DNA from: Balaenoptera acutorostrata | Taxonomy: Eukaryota; Chordata; Mammalia; Artiodactyla; Balaenopteridae | Direction of reading: 5' to 3' | NCBI RefSeq assembly: GCF_949987535.1 | Contig: NC_080067.1 | Coordinates: forward strand, 68,138,128 to 68,202,127 | DNA length: 64,000 bases | In this document: positions 10,411 through 21,322 of the stretch, one piece after another | How positions within the stretch are numbered: the stretch's first letter is position 1 | How the letters are laid out: each line of letters opens with the position of its first letter | Notes under the pieces: model-generated | The model's database searches: none | What the model saw: only the letters and a program-made list of their open reading frames with translations | Told to the model about the DNA's origin: nothing | Position numbers and translations under genes: made by a program

Positions 10411-10617
10411 ATGACGAGGGGGTAAGGATAGCAGGTTCTACAGGGGTCAAAGAAGATGTTAAAAGATATATTGAGGTGCAGCTGGCAGAAATAGTAACTG
10501 ATTGGAAGAAAGGGGAGTTTTGTTTTTTTTTTACCTAATCAAACTTAACTAGTCCCATTACTTTTTTCTTTTTGCTTACTCTACTCTGAGCTTTCTCCCA
10601 CTACCAGTCGGTCTCTG

Positions 10618-10837
10618 TCTCTCTCCCTCTCTCCCTCCCTCTCCAACTCCTCCTCCTCCTCCTCTTTCTCCTCCTCCTCCCTCTTCTTCCTCCTCTACTT
10701 CCTCCTCCTCCTCCCCTCCCGTCTCCTTTCCTCCTCTCTCCTCTCCCCCTCCCTTTTCTCTCCTCTCCTCTCCTCCCCTCTCCCCCTTCCCTCTCCCTCT
10801 TCCCTCTTCTCCACTCCTCTCCTCTTCTCTCCCTCCT
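10618..10837. repeat. Polypyrimidine (CT/CCT) tract of about 220 bp
   Basis: An almost pure pyrimidine run built from TCC, TCTCC and CTT steps. Only about five purines are visible over 220 bases (near 10644, 10645, 10697, 10731, 10813). Mirror-symmetric homopurine-homopyrimidine DNA of this length can adopt triplex (H-DNA) structure. The arginine/glutamate/glycine-rich open frames on the other strand are artefacts of this composition. Confidence 0.95.
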
Positions 10838-10939
10838 GTCAAGGCTCAGCTTAAATGTCACCTTTCCAAAGCCTTAGTCTCCATGCATGGAAGTTATTTA
10901 CTGCCATTTCTGAATCACCATAGCAATTTGTATTTGTTT
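10838..10939 (+). repeat. L2 LINE fragment
   Basis: The text 'aaggctcagcttaaatgtca' and 'cctttccaaagccttagtct' matches the L2 3' region in plus orientation, cut off from its usual upstream part by the CT tract. Confidence 0.5.
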
Positions 10940-11065
10940 AACACCCACTTATATAGACCTTATTGTGCACTAGGCTCTGTTCTAACTGTTGTTCAAATAT
11001 TAATTTGTTTAGTTCTCATTAAGGTAAGTACTATTATCACTATCCCCATTTTATAGATGTGTCTT
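10940..11065 (-). repeat. MIR SINE fragment
   Basis: Reverse MIR: 'tgcactaggctctgttctaa', 'tatccccattttatagatg'. Confidence 0.7.
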
Positions 11066-11069
11066 TCCT

Positions 11070-11262
11070 ATGGAATTTGCTATTTACTAGCTATGTAATC
11101 TTGGGCAAGTTACCTAAACTCTCTTTCCTCGGTTGCCTTATGAGTGAAATGGGCGTAATAGTAGAGACAACATTGTGGACATCATGTGAGGTAATGCACG
11201 TAAATCATTTAACACAGTGCTTGGCACATGGTGTTCAGTAAGTGTTAGCTATTATTTATTGC
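11070..11262 (+). repeat. MIR SINE
   Basis: Forward MIR: 'tactagctatgtaatcttgg', 'caagttacctaaactctctt', 'acagtgcttggcacatggtg', 'gtaagtgttagctattattt'. Confidence 0.85.
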
Positions 11263-11485
11263 ATACTTTTAATGTGCTGATAATGTACTAATTTTTTACG
11301 TGTATGAACTCATCTGCTTCTCATAACAGCCCTGCTAGATAAGTGGTATTATTATCCCCATTTTACAAGTGAAATAACACAAAAAGAGGGTAAGTAACTT
11401 CCCCAGCATCACATGACTGAGCCACTATTTCAATCATATAGTATGACTCCAGAGACCATGCTCTTAACCACTATATTAATAGATG
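11263..11485 (-). repeat. MIR SINE
   Basis: Reverse MIR: 'attattatccccattttaca', 'gggtaagtaacttccccagc', 'catgctcttaaccactatat'. It abuts the opposite-strand MIR at 11070-11262. Confidence 0.85.
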
Positions 11486-11499
11486 TTAATTATTATCTT

Positions 11500-11655
11500 T
11501 ATTATTGACCATACTCTGTATAATAGTTATTTTTGTGCTTATTACCCTCCAGAACCAAACATTCTAAAAGCTAGGGCTATGTCTTTAACTCTTTTGAAGA
11601 GCCCCTAAGCGTCAGCACTCAGTATGTAATTGTCACTGAATAAATGATGAAAGGC
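11500..11655 (+). repeat. L2 LINE 3' end
   Basis: L2-like end: 'ctaaaagctagggctatgtc', 'cagcactcagtatgtaattg', then 'actgaataaatgatgaaag'. Confidence 0.55.
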
Positions 11656-11712
11656 TTTACTTTTTTCCAGAGGAAATAGCATTTATGTTAAGTAAATATA
11701 TGACAGTTAGAC

Positions 11713-11827
11713 TTTTTTTTTTTTGGCCGCAGCACACGAGATCTTTAGTTCCCTGACCAGAGATAGAACCCGTGCCCCCTGCAGTGGAAGCTAGGAGTCT
11801 TAACCACTGGATCACCAGGGAAGTCCC
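11713..11827 (-). repeat. Short CHR-type SINE
   Basis: Read in reverse it starts 'gacttccctggtgatccagt', has the B-box-like 'gggttctatctctggtcagg', then 'gcggcc' and poly(A). It lacks the long 'cacaactactg' body of the other copies, so it is a different or truncated subfamily. A short direct repeat 'tagactttt' flanks it (from 11708 and from 11828). Confidence 0.85.
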
Positions 11828-11959
11828 TAGACTTTTCTAGATGTAATCATGAACTTTTCATTTTTAAAAACTTCTGAAAATATATACCCATTTATACTTT
11901 ATGACTCAGAGAAGCTGAAAGTGTGTGAATGAAGCAGGAGGATGTTTATTATAGTTTAA

Positions 11960-12212
11960 CTTGAGGCTGTTATTGGTTCCTATTATGTAGAATATAAACA
12001 TAAACATTTTATGTACAGTATAATTTAGTCCTCACAAATCCCTATTAGGAAGGTATTATTATTCTCATTTTACAAATGGGAAAATAGTCACTGAGAGGTT
12101 AAACCACCTGTCCCCCACCACCCATCTGTTAAGTGCTAGACTGGAAATGAGGACCTAGATCTGTCTATTCTGAAAACTGTACTCATGACCACCATGCTGG
12201 ACTGCCTCGTTG
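11960..12212 (-). repeat. MIR SINE
   Basis: Reverse MIR: 'attattattctcattttaca', 'actgagaggttaaaccacct', 'aagtgctagactggaaatga', 'tactcatgaccaccatgctg'. Confidence 0.8.
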
Positions 12213-12424
12213 TCAGTTTCTCCTGAAGGTAGAACCACTCCTACCTAAAAGGGCATCACTGGAGGTAAAATAGTCTACTTACATATCTTTCTCAGTTCAA
12301 GTATTGCTGAGGAGATACAGAGGAGATAGATGCATGGAAAGGAGCATACAGGAGATACATTGAATGGAAAGAATTTTGAGGGGCAAATTAGCAGTACTGT
12401 GACTGGATTTTGAAAACTGAATCA

Positions 12425-12795
12425 ATAATGTAATGCTACTCATCCAAAAAAAAAAAGGAGCAAACTACTGATACAACATGGATGAGTCTGGCTAACATTA
12501 TGTTGAGTGAAAGAAGAAAGATACAAAAGATTATATACAATATGATTCCAGTTAATCTGATGTCTAGGACAGGTTTAGCTAATCTATGGTGACAGAAATG
12601 AGAACAGTGGAGGCCTGGAGTGGGGTTGACTGGAAAGGGATATGCATGAACTTTCTGGGGGTGATGGCAATGTTATGTATCTTGTTTTGGGTGTAGATAT
12701 ACGTTTGTCAAAACTTTTCAAACTGTACCCTGAATATCTGTGTATCTCACGGTATGTAAATTATACCTTAAAAATTATAAAAATAAAGTTTTAAA
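12425..12795 (+). repeat. L1 LINE 3' untranslated fragment
   Basis: L1 3'-end text: 'aacatggatgagtctggcta', 'tatgattccagttaatctga', 'gactggaaagggatatgcat', 'gtatgtaaattatacctta'. It is an old L1 with no coding capacity. Confidence 0.75.
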
Positions 12796-12796
12796 G

Positions 12797-13020
12797 TTGA
12801 GGTATAATTGACAGATAACATTAGTTTCAGGTGTACAACACAGTGATTTGATATTCATGTATTGTGAAATGATCACCACAATGTCTAGTGAATATCTGTC
12901 ACCATACATAGTTACTAGATTTTTTTTTCTTGCGATGAGAACTGTTAAGATCTATTAGCAGCTTTCAAACATGCAATACAATATTATTAACTATAGTCAC
13001 CATGTAAAAAAGTTTCAAAA
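12797..13020 (+). repeat. Second L1 LINE 3' untranslated fragment
   Basis: Typical text: 'gttgaggtataattgacaga', 'gtttcaggtgtacaacacag', 'ccatacatagttactagatt', 'attaactatagtcaccatgt'. It directly follows the other L1 fragment but belongs to a different L1 subfamily. Confidence 0.8.
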
Positions 13021-13479
13021 AATTAAATGAATAAGCCTTTAGGTATAGGAGGTGATGAAGGTATGAAAGGTGAATGGCTTTGCTTTGCCACTTGCCAACC
13101 CCTGGATGCTACAATGTTTTGCACTGAAAGGAACCTAGACAATCATTTGCCAGTTTTGATTGTGCTGACCTCACACTGGACAGGCAGACTTTTAAAACAA
13201 TCCTTACCTAAGCTGTTAAAAGGGAGGAAATGTATATCTCTTGGTGGGGGGTGCGGGGTGGCAGCAAAACAAAACTTTGATGACTGTTCGATGGAAACCT
13301 TTCTGAAGGATGCTCCTTTGTAGCCTAGACTACAGTGGTTAAAAGCCTGCAGTGCTTAGCACAGTTTAGTATGCGGAAAAGGATAAGGGAGTTACACTGG
13401 AAAAGCAGAACTGCAGGATGAATTATCCTGGAAATGTCTGGCACTCTGTGGGTGTAGAAAAGGTGCGTCCTAGAACAAA
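13021..13479. other. Unannotated intergenic sequence
   Basis: No repeat or gene recognised. A 98-codon frame at 13027-13323 shows no domain. Confidence 0.45.
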
Positions 13480-13690
13480 GCACTGAACCAGGTCAGAAGA
13501 CCTGAGTTCTGGTGTCCCAACCCCTTCGTTCATTCTGTGACCTTGCACGGCATACTTAACCTCTCTGGGCCACTGTTTCCTCATCTTTAGGCCTGACAAC
13601 CTTAGCTTTGCCAGTCCCCAGAGTTGTTTTGAGATTCAAGTAGGATTATAAGTGTAAACATACTTTTAAAATGCTCTACCATTGAGAAAC
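13480..13690 (+). repeat. MIR SINE
   Basis: Forward MIR: 'gacctgagttctggtgtccc', 'taacctctctgggccactgt', 'tttcctcatctttaggcctg', 'gagttgttttgagattcaag'. Confidence 0.75.
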
Positions 13691-14719
13691 AATTATAAAA
13701 CGTTACAGATTTTTTTTTTTTTTTTTCCTAAGAGACCTGGTAGAAAAATCTCAGTAATGAATGTCACTGGCCTCTCATGCAGACATTTTGGAATGAGCTT
13801 ACACATTCCTGGTTGAAAAAACTGTCTGGCCAAAAAAGATTAAATAAAGAAATGTCATGTCCTGACACTCCATCTAAGGCTAGTGAATGTTTTGGTGGGA
13901 AGCCAGAGTTATCTTGTTGGATTCCTTCTAAATTTGTCAATGGATTCCTCCAAGCTCCTGAGTGCCTTCTTCACACAGATGCTGAGTAATGTCTCACTCC
14001 AGATCTGAGTGAGCCCCAAACTGCATAGGTGCTTGTGTCTTCTCTGTTTCTCCTGACAGTTTTGATAACCGTGCAGCTGATCTGGCTCAAAGAAGGGATC
14101 AGAGGAAGAGCTTTGTCCCACATCCCTGGGCCAGGGGCAAAACGGAGCCCAGTTTTGTCACAGCAGAATGGGCAGAGTGTGAAGCCCTGGGTCCTGTATG
14201 TGTGGCTGGTATTGAAGCAGGATGGCCAGGCGGATGATTCGATCTGACTTGGGTAATGAAAATTGTTTGTTACTGTTTGAAGAGCAATTGTGTAAGCAAC
14301 AGTACTCCTGTGTTTGGCTGCCTGTGACCCACCAGTGTCTGTAACATAACACCCGACCCAGAGGAGGAACAGACCCTGGCCGGCAGGGGAGGGGAGAGAT
14401 GCAGGGGGCACAGGGCCCCCTTCTCCCTCCCTCCTCCACTGTCCCACCCGCTCTGTAAACCTCGAAGGAAAGTTGGCGAGAAGGCATTTGCCACCTGGAC
14501 ACAATGAGGCCCAGTGCGAGGGGCAGGCGCAAGGCTGGCGGGGAGCCAGGGCCCTGGTCTGAATGGCCGTCACCAAGGGGCTGCCAACAGCCCATCTCTA
14601 TCCCCCATAGGCCGGGCCAGGGCCAGGGCGGGGGCCCATCAACCCCCACCTCCGAGGCCCCGCTCACACCATTTGCTGGCCGTGACCAGAATGCACGGGA
14701 CGCGGGGCCTTTGAGCAGC
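13691..14719. other. Unannotated, partly GC-rich sequence
   Basis: Holds a poly(T) run near 13711-13728 and GC-rich sequence at 14340-14700. Overlapping open frames of up to 201 codons occur on the minus strand at 13971-14667, but two frames compete over the same bases and neither has a recognisable domain. Confidence 0.45.
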
Positions 14720-15090
14720 TGAACAGAGCCGTTTCCCCTCTGCTGGCCGCCAGTTCACTTGGATTAGAGCAGCTCTCCGGAGTCCCTTTGTTGGCAGCTT
14801 GTTATTCTGCACATACCCAGCACTGTGCATTCATCTTTATTAGTTCTAATTGCTTCCCTATTCTAATGGGATCTTGATATTCCCATACAATTGAAAGGAA
14901 ATGTATTCATTAAAATAATTCTTCTCCTAACTGCCGCTTCAAGCTGCTTCTCTAAGTGACATTGTCTCTCCAGCCACAGCCTGCTGAGGCCTCTTATTAA
15001 GACTCTAGTCAAAAGCCAACTTTGGGCAGCAAACTTTCCTTGCAGGAGTTTCCAGACACTGAAGAGAGGGTGCTTTTTAATCGGCTCACA
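14720..15090. promoter_or_regulatory. Candidate conserved noncoding element
   Basis: This block is repeat-free and low in CpG. It is rich in homeobox-like cores ('gttctaattgcttcc' near 14844, 'cattaaaataatt' near 14908, 'ttttaatcgg' near 15074), mixed with GC-rich edges. The texture resembles vertebrate developmental enhancers. It has no coding frame. The call rests on texture only, as conservation was not tested. Confidence 0.35.
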
Positions 15091-15679
15091 CACTGAAGTT
15101 GGAGGCCAGCTGGTAGACCTGGGGGTGCCGCTCGGGGCAGGGGGGGCGGGAGGAGAAGGGCTGGTCTCCAGCACAGCCTGCCTCCTGTAAGAATGCCCCC
15201 TTTCTGCACACTGGCTAATTTAGGCAGGGCTCTCCCCCCACTGTCATCTGGGTGGAACTTTTTGTTTATGCCGCGAGCAGTGACTAGGTGTGCTCTTGGA
15301 GCAGGCGCTGAGTAAGGTGCTGTGGGAAGTGTGGAGCCGGAGCTGCAGTCTCGAGGTGTTTACGGTCTCTGTGGGTGGCTGCCCGCTCCGAGTCCCTCCA
15401 GTGATGCCGGAGAGGGGAGGCTGGGAACAGCTCGCAGTGTTCAGAAAGCTTCATGGGATAGAGAACTTAGAAAAGCGGGATACTCTTCCATCAATGTGTT
15501 TGATTTAATAACCAAAATCTTTCAAGCCATGGGATCATGGGGGTAATACAAGAAGCTTCCTGGGGACGTGGGGAACCACTGATCTATTGGGGTGAAATGA
15601 GCACGCCTATGTGAACACCTGCTCTTGACGTGAGTGGTGTAAAGACTGCCGTAGGAGCTTGGAGGAGTGGAGGGGAGCA
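15091..15679. other. Unannotated intergenic sequence
   Basis: No recognised gene or repeat. 15110-15180 is GC-rich. Confidence 0.45.
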
Positions 15680-15880
15680 TGTGCTGGGCACTACACTGTC
15701 GCTTGAGTCTTCTTTAATCCCTATAACAGCCCTGTGAGGGAAGCACAGTTATTCCCCATTTTACAAACGAGAAGTAGACAAGTTAGATAATTTGTCCAGT
15801 GTCAGGAGTTGGGAGTCAGGACTTGAACGCCGGCCTTCTGATCCCGAAGCACAGGCTGCTTTCACAGGAGCCTGCTGCCT
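15680..15880 (-). repeat. MIR SINE
   Basis: Reverse MIR: 'tgtgctgggcactacactgt', 'ttattccccattttacaaac', 'agacttgaacgc'-like text and a terminal 'cacaggctgctt'. Confidence 0.7.
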
Positions 15881-17269
15881 CTCACGTTGCATCTGTCAGG
15901 GCCAACAGAGGAGGTTTAATGTGGAAGGTGGCATTGGATCTCCCTTGAGGCCTTTAGGGATGGTGGGTCATCAGCAGGTAGAGGGGGGTCAGGAAGGAAG
16001 AGCCTGAGCAGAAGTGCTGGGAAGAACCTAAATCAGGACATGACAGGAGTCCCGGTGGCCCAGCGACTGGAGGGCGAGGAGTAGCAGGAGGAAGGCGGTA
16101 AGGTTTGTGGGGGCCAAATTTTGTAGATCCTTGCCTGGCAAGAGTTTGGATTTCATGCTGTAGGTACTTCTCCAATGAGGATATTTGAGCCTCTGGATAA
16201 ACACATTATTTCTTTCAGGAGCATCAGTTTTCCTTGAGGTGAATAATTTTAAACATCTTCATGTTAAAAGAAATTCAGATAAATCATGGAATAGAATGCA
16301 AAATTCTCATGAATTTTTAAGAGAAAACAGAAGACTTCAAAGAGAGCTTGGGTGTGTTGGCAGGAGCTTCAGGCTGTGCGGTCCCCTGGGGGAACTGAAG
16401 GCGTTTCTTTTGTCTGCTGTTGGTGTGCTTTAGCGGGAAAGTTTGAGAAAGACTGATTTTGGAGAAAATGTTTTGATCCCAGGGATAAAATAATTAGGTG
16501 TATTTCAAGAAGGATGGCAGGGGCTTGGAAGACAGGTGGGACAGGGCAGGGACCACGAGCAGGAGTCCAGATAAGAGATGGTTACAATAAACTCTCAGGA
16601 GACGTGAAGGGTCTAGGGGGCTGCCTGGGCCTCAGACCCCACCTCTTCACCCGAGCCTTTTCGGAGGTGGCCTGCCTGAGAGATGCCCCACCCCGAAGCC
16701 ACTCCTTCCTTTTAAGGGGCTCAGCGATTAGACTGGGATGGCTGGCCAGGGAGGCTGAAGCAGAAGCAGTTAAGGGAGAGCCTGGGCCTGGGCCAGGAAC
16801 TGGTCCTCACAGAGAACCTTTGTGCCCCGGCCACCTCACCCAACATGTTGCCTGCCGACCACTTTCCAGCCCAGCAGGTTTATTAGCTCACCTGCTGGAA
16901 GGTACCAGAAGGCAAGTGGTTGGACCAGTGATTCTCTGCGGTGGGGGTGAGAGCAGGTCCTGTCTCGTTGCAGTGTCTGCTGTCCTATACTGGTGGGCAG
17001 TGCCATTGGACCCAGCATGGTGGCCAACACCCTGTGGTCAAGAAAGACTCAAAGGGAGGAAGGAGGGAATAAGACATCTCAGCTTAGGACTAAGACCTCA
17101 CTCTACTTCTCCTTATCATCAGTAGATGCAGATAGCCTGCCTTACTTAGCCAGACTCTCCTTTCAGGTGGGTGACTTCTTTAGGTAGCTTAGAAATGAAC
17201 TTTGAAGCATCATTTTTAAAAAAGCATTTAAAAAATTCCTTAGTGCTTTATTTTTTTCTCATTTTAGAA
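15881..17269. other. Unannotated intergenic sequence
   Basis: About 15995-16180 resembles the decayed repeat also seen near 26300 and 45600 ('ccttgcctggcaagagtttg'). A 203-codon plus-strand frame at 16514-17125 has no domain, no coding-like composition and several low-complexity stretches, so I do not call it a gene. Confidence 0.45.
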
Positions 17270-19308
17270 GAGATTGTTTATTGTACAGCAATGAGAAAAT
17301 CCTGACCATTTAAAAGAAAAAAACGAAAAAGCACCTATAATTCCACTACCCAGGGGAAACCACAGTTAACAAATACCCTGGTGTGTATCCTCTCCCAATT
17401 TTTCTAAGCATTTACTTTTATTTATTGATTGATTGCTTGATTGAGTTAGGCTGCGTTGGGTCTTCATTGCTGCGTGCGGGCTTTCTCTAGTTGTGGCGAG
17501 CAGGGGCTACTCTTCATTGTGGTGCGTGGGCTTCTCATTGCGGTGGCTTCTCTTGCTGCGGAACACAGGCTCTAGACGCGAGGGTGTCAGTAGTTGTGGC
17601 TCGCAGGCTCAGTTGTTGTGGCGCACGGGCTTAGTTGCTCCGCAGCATGTGGGATCTTCCTGGACCAGGGCTCGAACCCGTGTCCCCTGCATTGGTAGGC
17701 GTATTCTTAACCACTGCACCACCAGGGAAGCCCCAACATGTACTTTTTTTTTTTAACAGAGTTATCTTGTATACTCTGCTTTATATACACTATATATATG
17801 TATATATATATTCACATACTGTGAATCTCTCACAGTAATATTTTTCTATAATGTAATTATTTGTGATTGAAAATATTCCGCAGACCCCATGTCACCTTTA
17901 ATGGCTATTGTATATTTAGGATGTTTTCAGATTTTCATTATTAAATACAATGTGATAAACTTGTTTGTGGCTAAATCTTTCCTATTTCCCAAGATTATGG
18001 AAATTATTATATAAGAATATGACCATATAGATATGTGATTTTTTGAAAGACAAAATTGGGATTATTCTATATTTATTTCTATGACCTAATTTATACACTA
18101 AATCCGTTTTGAAAATCTTTCATGTCTACAAAAGTGAATCTGCACAATTATGTATTAATTTCATTTAAAAAATAGTACTTTCACGTAGTTCAAAAATCAA
18201 AACGACATAAAAAAGTAAAATTGAGAATTTTTGCTTGCACCCATGTCCCTCTTTACCTGGTTTCCTGATTTCCCCTCCCATAGGTCACTGCTTTTAATGG
18301 TTACAGTGCCCCTTTTTGAAAATATAAGCAAATGCAATTATATATACCTTGCCCCTTCTTACAAAGAAGTTAGCACACTATGTTCATTATTAGGCACTGT
18401 GCTTTAAACAAAAAAGCAAAAAAACTTAACAGTATGTAGTGGAGACTTTTTCATATCAGCACATAGCTTCCTGGTGTATTATGGTTTGGATGGACAGTAA
18501 CATCTAACCAATTCCATATAATTGGACATTTGGGTTATTTCCAGTCTTTTACTATTACAAGCAATATTATAATACAGACATATATCATTTTTGTATGTGT
18601 GCAAATATATTTGCCCGAAAAATTCAGAGAGTGGGATTGATGAGCCAATAGGTAAATACATTAGTAACATTAATAGAAAATGCCATATTGCCCTTCATAG
18701 GTGTGTATCATTTTCTATTCCTACCAGCAATGTATGAGGGTGCCTATTTCCCTACAACTTCCCCCACTCAAGTGTATTTTGGATATGTAAAAATCTGATA
18801 GGTTAAAAATGGGTATATCATTGCAACTATAATTTGTACTCATTATTACTAATGAAGTCGAACATTCTCTTATATGCTGAAAAGCCATCTGTATTTCTTT
18901 TTTCTGAAAAAGGGCATTTTTTCTATTGGGTTATTGGTCTCCTTGATTTATAGAAACAAATTATGTATTAGAGTGATTGACCCTTTGTGAAGTGAGTTGC
19001 AGTTTTTTTTCCAGTAAGTCTTTTGTTTGTTTTTCTTTTGCTTATGGTGCTTTTGACATGCAGGAGTTTTAAGATTTTTATATAGATGTATTTATCAGTC
19101 TTTTATTTCATGACTTCTGGATTTTTGAATCGGTTAGAAAGGCCTTCATTACTCCAAGATTATAAAGGAGTTCTCTTATTCTTCTGGTAATTTTATGGTT
19201 TTATTTTGTGCATTTAAATCTTTGATCCAATTGATGCTTATCGTGGTGTACTGTGTGAAATACTGGTCTAGAATCTATCTTTTTCCACATAGTCAAACAC
19301 CATTTATT
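17270..19308 (-). repeat. Old L1 LINE tract (minus), interrupted by a SINE
   Basis: Text matches the reverse complement of the L1 3' half: 'cctataattccactacccag' near 17334, 'tggacatttgggttatttcc' near 18523, 'aatgccatattgcccttcat' near 18680, 'gaaaggccttcattactcca' near 19138, 'atctttgatccaattgatgc' near 19218. It is highly decayed and AT-rich. The CHR SINE at 17411-17734 splits it, and it continues past the SINE at 19319. The subfamily (HAL1/L1ME-like) is uncertain. Confidence 0.75.
17411..17734 (-). repeat. CHR-family SINE, full length
   Basis: Reverse copy: it ends 'ccaccagggaagcccc' and carries the B-box complement 'ggctcgaacccgtgtcccc' and the poly(A) complement at its left end. The target duplication is less clear ('tacttttt'-like on both sides). 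It is inserted in the decayed L1 tract. Confidence 0.93.
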
Positions 19309-19318
19309 AAAAAGTCTG

Positions 19319-19651
19319 GGGCTTCCCTGATGGCACAGTGGTTGAGAATCCACCTGCCAATGCAGGGGACACGGGTTTGAGCCCTGGTCTGGGAAGATCC
19401 CACATGCCGCGGAGCAACTAAGCCCGTGCGCCACAACTACTGAACCTGCACTCTAGAGCCTGTGCTCTGCAACTACTGAAGCCCGCATGCCTAGAGCCCA
19501 TGCTCCGCAACAAGAGAAGCCACCACAATGAGAAGCTCGAGCACCGCAACGAAGAGTAGCCCCCACTCGCCACAACTAGAGAAAAGCCCGTGCATAGCAA
19601 CGAAGACCCAACACAACCAAAAATAAATAAATAAATAAATTTATTAAAAAA
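19319..19651 (+). repeat. CHR-family SINE, full length, with target-site duplication
   Basis: Plus-strand copy starting 'ggcttccctgatggcacagt', with B-box-like 'gggtttgagccctggtctgg' and a tail of AAATAAAT repeats. The direct repeat 'aaaaagtctg' flanks it at 19309-19318 and 19652-19661. It sits inside the L1 tract, so it is younger than the L1. Confidence 0.93.
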
Positions 19652-19661
19652 AAAAAGTCTG

Positions 19662-20560
19662 TCTTTGCCTCACCGATTTGTTATTTATCTTATACCAAAT
19701 TCTCATATATATTTGGATCTGTTTCTGGGCTTTATTCTATTCCGTTGGCCTGTATGTCTATACAGCATCATTTTTGGTAGCTGCATAATGTTGCTTCTTA
19801 CGTATATAACATAATTTATTTGACTAATTCATTTTTGTTAAAAATCTCGGTTGCTTCCAATTTTTCAACATTCCAAAGAGTGCCTCAGTGAATAAAATCC
19901 TTATATATGTTTTATGTGTGCATGTGTGTGTAGTAGATCCATTTTTTCCTTTGGATAAATTTTTATACATGGAATTACTGGGTCAAAAGTTATGTGCCTT
20001 CTTAGGCTTTTTTCATACATATTGCCAAAATGCCTTCCAGAAAGACTGTACCAGTTACACTCCCTCCAACAGTGTATGAGTGCTGATTTCCCCTCACCCA
20101 CACCAACTCTCAGTATTATCATTCTTTTTAATCATTGCCAATCTGATCAGGAAAAAAAAAAAAAGGGCCTCTCACTGCTGTTTTAATTTGCCTTTCTTTG
20201 AATGCTAGTGAGGTTGAACATTTTTTCAATTTATGGTGGTTTTTGATGTACAGAAGTTTTTAATTTTTAATGTAGTCAAATCTATCAATCTTTTCCTCTA
20301 TGGTTTCTGCTTTTGTTGACATGTTTAGAAAGTCCCTCCCATCGTAAGATTATAAAATATCCACTTATATTTTCTTCTAGTACCTTTATGGTTTCATTTC
20401 CATCTTTTTCCATCTGGTATTCATTTTGATGAATGGTGTGAGCTGGGAAAGAACTTGTATTATTTATTTATTTATTTCCAAAATGGATAACCCGTTCTTT
20501 CATCACTGTTAAAAAACATATATTTGTGTGTGTGTGTGTAACTCTTTCTAGAATGAACAT
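19662..20560 (-). repeat. Old L1 LINE tract (minus), second copy
   Basis: Continues the L1 after the SINE, then repeats modules already seen near 18500-19300. Examples are 'ggataaatttttatacatgg' with 'ttactgggtcaaaagttatg', 'tattgccaaaatgccttcca', 'aactctcagtattatcattc' and 'gtagtcaaatctatcaatct'. Two copies of the same L1 region therefore lie side by side in the same orientation. Confidence 0.7.
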
Positions 20561-21127
20561 CTTGAATAGCTGGATACTGAGGGTAATTGAGTTCTAGACT
20601 CTGGGTCATCATTAGAAACATCAGTCATACTAAACAGGCAGATGTGACACTTTCCAGCATATACATGGGCTTTTAAGGACCGACTGACATTTGATATTCA
20701 AATCCCAGCATTGCAGCTCAATGCTGGTGCAACTTTGAGGGAGACCATCCATGATTCTCCTTGAGTCTTGTTTTTTTCATCTGTACAATGGGGTATATTC
20801 CCTTCAGACTGAAGCCCTCCCTCCTGGCTCCTCCATCTAGTGATCGCCTCGGGCCCTTACTGTAAATAGGATATGCTGGAGAGGGGAGGGGTTGAGTGCT
20901 GTGTTTGCTTTTTATAGGCTTTCTATCTTTACACTTGTGCTCAGACTCTCATTTGTTATGTCTTGCTGGTTTTAGTGTCTTTTCATTAGCAGCTTTTCTC
21001 TTCCGTCTGAATATGCGGTTTTTAATCGTATACCAGCTAGGAAACCAGACAACTGGATTGTTAGAAGTGTATATAAATTAAGAGTAACTGGGATCTGAGT
21101 GAGGGCCTGAGGGCCTCTCCTGTTGTA
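20561..21127. other. Unannotated intergenic sequence
   Basis: No gene or clear repeat is recognised. A short TG run precedes it near 20525. Confidence 0.45.
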
Positions 21128-21322
21128 TAATGTAGTGGTTCTCAACCCTGGCTGCACATTAGAATCACCTGGGGAGATTTTAAAGCATATCCACGCCTGG
21201 GTCCTACCCCAGGCCAATTAAATCAGAATCTCTGGCGGTCGGCCCCAGGCCTGGGTGGGTGATGAAGCTCTGCAGGTGATTCTAATGTGCATGCAGGGCG
21301 GGGAGCCATTGGTTCAGTGCCC
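21128..21322 (+). mobile_element. MER5-like hAT DNA transposon fossil
   Basis: Begins 'tagtggttctcaaccctggc', continues 'cacattagaatcacctgggg' and 'aaatcagaatctctggcggt', and ends 'gaagctctgcaggtgattct', 'gagccattggttc'. This is the non-autonomous Charlie/MER5A pattern, with imperfect terminal inverted repeats. It encodes nothing. Confidence 0.85.

Noticed and set aside
10576..10861. Arg/Glu/Gly-rich minus-strand frames
   Set aside because: They are translations of the polypyrimidine tract.
13971..14667. Minus-strand frames of 201 and 169 codons
   Set aside because: Two different phases are open over the same bases, which points to base composition and not a gene.
16514..17125. 203-codon plus-strand frame
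   Set aside because: No domain, no coding-like pattern and no splice or promoter context. Length alone is weak evidence in GC-moderate mammalian DNA.
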